From an uncultured Sphingobacteriales bacterium (GTDB taxonomy: Bacteria; Bacteroidota; Bacteroidia; Chitinophagales; Chitinophagaceae), in contig CAMPKG010000181.1 of the NCBI GenBank assembly GCA_946887085.1, positions 1 to 7,076 of the forward strand: a stretch of DNA of 7,076 nucleotides, in the 5' to 3' direction. Shown here one piece after another: positions 5,501-7,076 of this stretch. The position numbers and the translations under genes are program-made. Position 1 is the first letter of the stretch; the number at the start of each line of letters is the position of its first letter. The notes under the pieces were generated by a model that saw nothing but the letters and a program-made list of their open reading frames with translations, had not been told where the DNA came from and ran no database searches.

Positions 5501-7076
5501 CTATTTCGCCAGCTTCATTTCCTTCAGCAACCAGCCGGCGCCGCCCAGCTTTTCAATGATGAAGAGCGTGTAGCGGATGTCGACACTGATATTGCGGCAG
5601 ATGCGGGGATCGAAATAGAGATCGCTCATTGTGCCTTCCCAGATGCGATCGAAGTTAGTACCAATCAGTTCGCCTTTTGCATTCAGCACAGGGCTGCCTG
5701 AGTTGCCTCCCGAGGTATGATTGCTGGCTATGAACCCAACTGGTACTGTGCCGTTTACAGCCCATTTACCATAATCTTTCCTGCGGTGGATGTCGATTAG
5801 CTTTTGGGGCATGTTGAATTCTTCTACGCTCGGGTTGGCTTTGGTCACTGCTTCGTCAAGGTTGGTCTGGAAGGAATAGCCGGCAGGCCCGTCGGGGTCA
5901 ATGCCGTCTATTTTGCCATAGGTAAGGCGAAGTGTCAGGTTAGCGTCGGGATAGAATTCCCTATCGTTATCCAGCGCCATCTGTCCTTTCATATACAGCC
6001 TGTTGAGGTAGGCCATATTGGAATAATAGTTGTTCAGGCCGGGCAATATCCTGCGTTGTTTGTGATCGGTGATGGCCCTGTACAATTGCCAGGCAGGGTC
6101 TGCCAGTACTTTCATACTGTCGTCGGGGCTTGCCGATGCAGCCAGGTTTTTGAGGTTGTCCTGGGCAGTGGCCATGGATCGGAAAACATAATTGGCCCAT
6201 GTCTCGTAGTTGCTGCCCTGCTCGGAGTACTGCTGCGAAAAAGTGGGGGGAACACAGGTGCTGCATTTCTCAAAATACAAGGGCATCAGCACCGTAAACA
6301 CCTTTTTATCGGTGGGGGCATCGTAGTTTTTGTAAAAGCCTGCTGTCGCATTGGCTATTTTTTGCAGGGTGTCCTGCAATGCCTGCCCACGTATGCGCGA
6401 GCGGTAGAGATTGAGCATTTTGTCGAGCACGGAAGCCTGCTGGATCAGTTCCACCGCTAATACCGCTTCGTTGATGTATTCATTCTGTTTTATCAGGTTA
6501 TCTGCCGCTATAGACCTCGCGCCTATCTGCGAAAGCAGGTCGTCGACGTATGGCATCTCTGTATCCGTATTTGCCCAACCCTGGAATGTTTTTTCGTAAG
6601 CCTGTTTTTTTGCCAGTACGTTGTTCAGCTGCAGGCCGCGTACTTCGCCCTGCCATTTCTTCCAGCCGTTGGCCACAGAGGCGCGTTTGGAAGTGTACTT
6701 GATGAACACGTCGCGGGAAGCCTGCATGTTCTCTGCCCAGGCATTCAGCCTTTTTGTACGGGCTTCAATACGCACGGGGTCAACAATATTGCTGACGTGG
6801 TTGAGCTGGTAAGACGATATATACTCCATGGTGGTGCCGGGGAAACCGTAAACCATCGTGAAATCGCCCTCTTTATACCCGTTCGCGTTGATGGTAAAGA
6901 ACTGCTGGGGATTATACGCGACATTGTCTTTGGAATAATCGGCGGGCTTATTGTCTTTACTTGCGTATACGCGAAAAATGCTGAAGTCGCCGGTATGGCG
7001 CGGCCACATCCAGTTGTCGGTATCACCGCCAAAAGCACCCACGCCGTTCGGCGGAAAGCCCACCAGGCGCACATCG
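5501..7076 (-). CDS. S46 family serine dipeptidyl peptidase, DPP11-like (partial, N-terminus missing)
   Basis: The frame is open to the right edge, giving 524 residues counting the Asp codon before the GTG at 7072. S46 proteins run to about 710-720 residues, so roughly 195 are missing, including the signal peptide and the catalytic His. Numbering from that Val codon, GGDTDNWMWPRHTGDF (15-30) carries the substrate N-terminus-binding N20-W21 and the expected catalytic D29. TSGGNSGSP holds the nucleophile S458, followed by NFDRIWEG and the family's C-terminal RNISVDIRYTLFIIEKLGGAGWL. Family knowledge: these periplasmic or outer-membrane exopeptidases release dipeptides from oligopeptides for uptake by amino-acid-fermenting or proteolytic Bacteroidota. 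The residue 18 after the Ser is Arg (R476). Porphyromonas DPP11 has Arg673 at this place, which selects Asp/Glu at P1, whereas DPP7 has Gly, so Asp/Glu specificity is inferred. A CSTC pair (C270, C273) lies in the middle helical region. The GTG at 7072 is an internal Val codon, not the start. Confidence 0.95.
   Translation of the reverse strand, partial: DVRLVGFPPNGVGAFGGDTDNWMWPRHTGDFSIFRVYASKDNKPADYSKDNVAYNPQQFFTINANGYKEGDFTMVYGFPGTTMEYISSYQLNHVSNIVDPVRIEARTKRLNAWAENMQASRDVFIKYTSKRASVANGWKKWQGEVRGLQLNNVLAKKQAYEKTFQGWANTDTEMPYVDDLLSQIGARSIAADNLIKQNEYINEAVLAVELIQQASVLDKMLNLYRSRIRGQALQDTLQKIANATAGFYKNYDAPTDKKVFTVLMPLYFEKCSTCVPPTFSQQYSEQGSNYETWANYVFRSMATAQDNLKNLAASASPDDSMKVLADPAWQLYRAITDHKQRRILPGLNNYYSNMAYLNRLYMKGQMALDNDREFYPDANLTLRLTYGKIDGIDPDGPAGYSFQTNLDEAVTKANPSVEEFNMPQKLIDIHRRKDYGKWAVNGTVPVGFIASNHTSGGNSGSPVLNAKGELIGTNFDRIWEGTMSDLYFDPRICRNISVDIRYTLFIIEKLGGAGWLLKEMKLAK

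Noticed and set aside
5804..6460. Plus-strand open frame of 218 codons inside the S46 gene
   Set aside because: It is a shadow of the peptidase on the opposite strand. Its composition (runs of Val, Gly, His) is what antisense reading of this codon usage gives, and no family features are seen.
7070..7072. GTG as the start codon of the S46 peptidase
   Set aside because: The preceding codon continues the conserved DVRLV family sequence and the catalytic His must lie upstream, so the gene runs off the window.

Overview
The window looks like a chromosomal segment from a member of the Bacteroidota, plausibly near Chitinophagaceae/Sphingobacteriia. This rests on four things: a C-terminal type IX secretion (T9SS) sorting domain, an S46-family dipeptidyl peptidase, promoter boxes matching the Bacteroidota -7 consensus TAnnTTTGY, and mostly weak or absent Shine-Dalgarno sequences. 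Genus-level placement is inference.

Layout. Positions 1-558 (minus strand) hold the N-terminal 186 codons of an RlmI-type 23S rRNA cytosine-C5 methyltransferase, cut by the left edge. An 84-bp divergent intergenic region (559-642) follows. It contains six tandem copies of a degenerate heptamer (consensus CTATTCA/G, 571-612). The array is flanked by an inverted pair of identical TATTTTTGC boxes, each oriented as a -7 element firing outward. recN (643-2262, plus) encodes the SMC-like DNA double-strand-break repair ATPase. A perfect 34-bp palindrome (2262-2295) forms a bidirectional terminator between recN and the convergent minus-strand block. That block, read leftward, is: a 3'-terminal part of an S46 peptidase gene (5501-7076, cut by the right edge, DPP11-like by its specificity residue); an intrinsic terminator (5447-5480); a small predicted lipoprotein of unknown function (4906-5412); and, 6 bp later, an 862-residue secreted BNR/Asp-box beta-propeller protein with a T9SS sorting domain (2311-4899).

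How the genes fit together. The left half is housekeeping: rRNA modification and DNA repair, divergently transcribed from a shared repeat-bearing promoter region. The right half is cell-envelope or secreted functions. The lipoprotein and BNR genes look like a two-gene transcription unit, separated from the S46 peptidase by a terminator. No RNA genes, insertion sequences, CRISPR arrays or phage genes were seen. No stretch over 300 bp lacks a gene. I do not see a clear new multi-gene system; the least ordinary element is the heptamer array with its mirrored promoter boxes.
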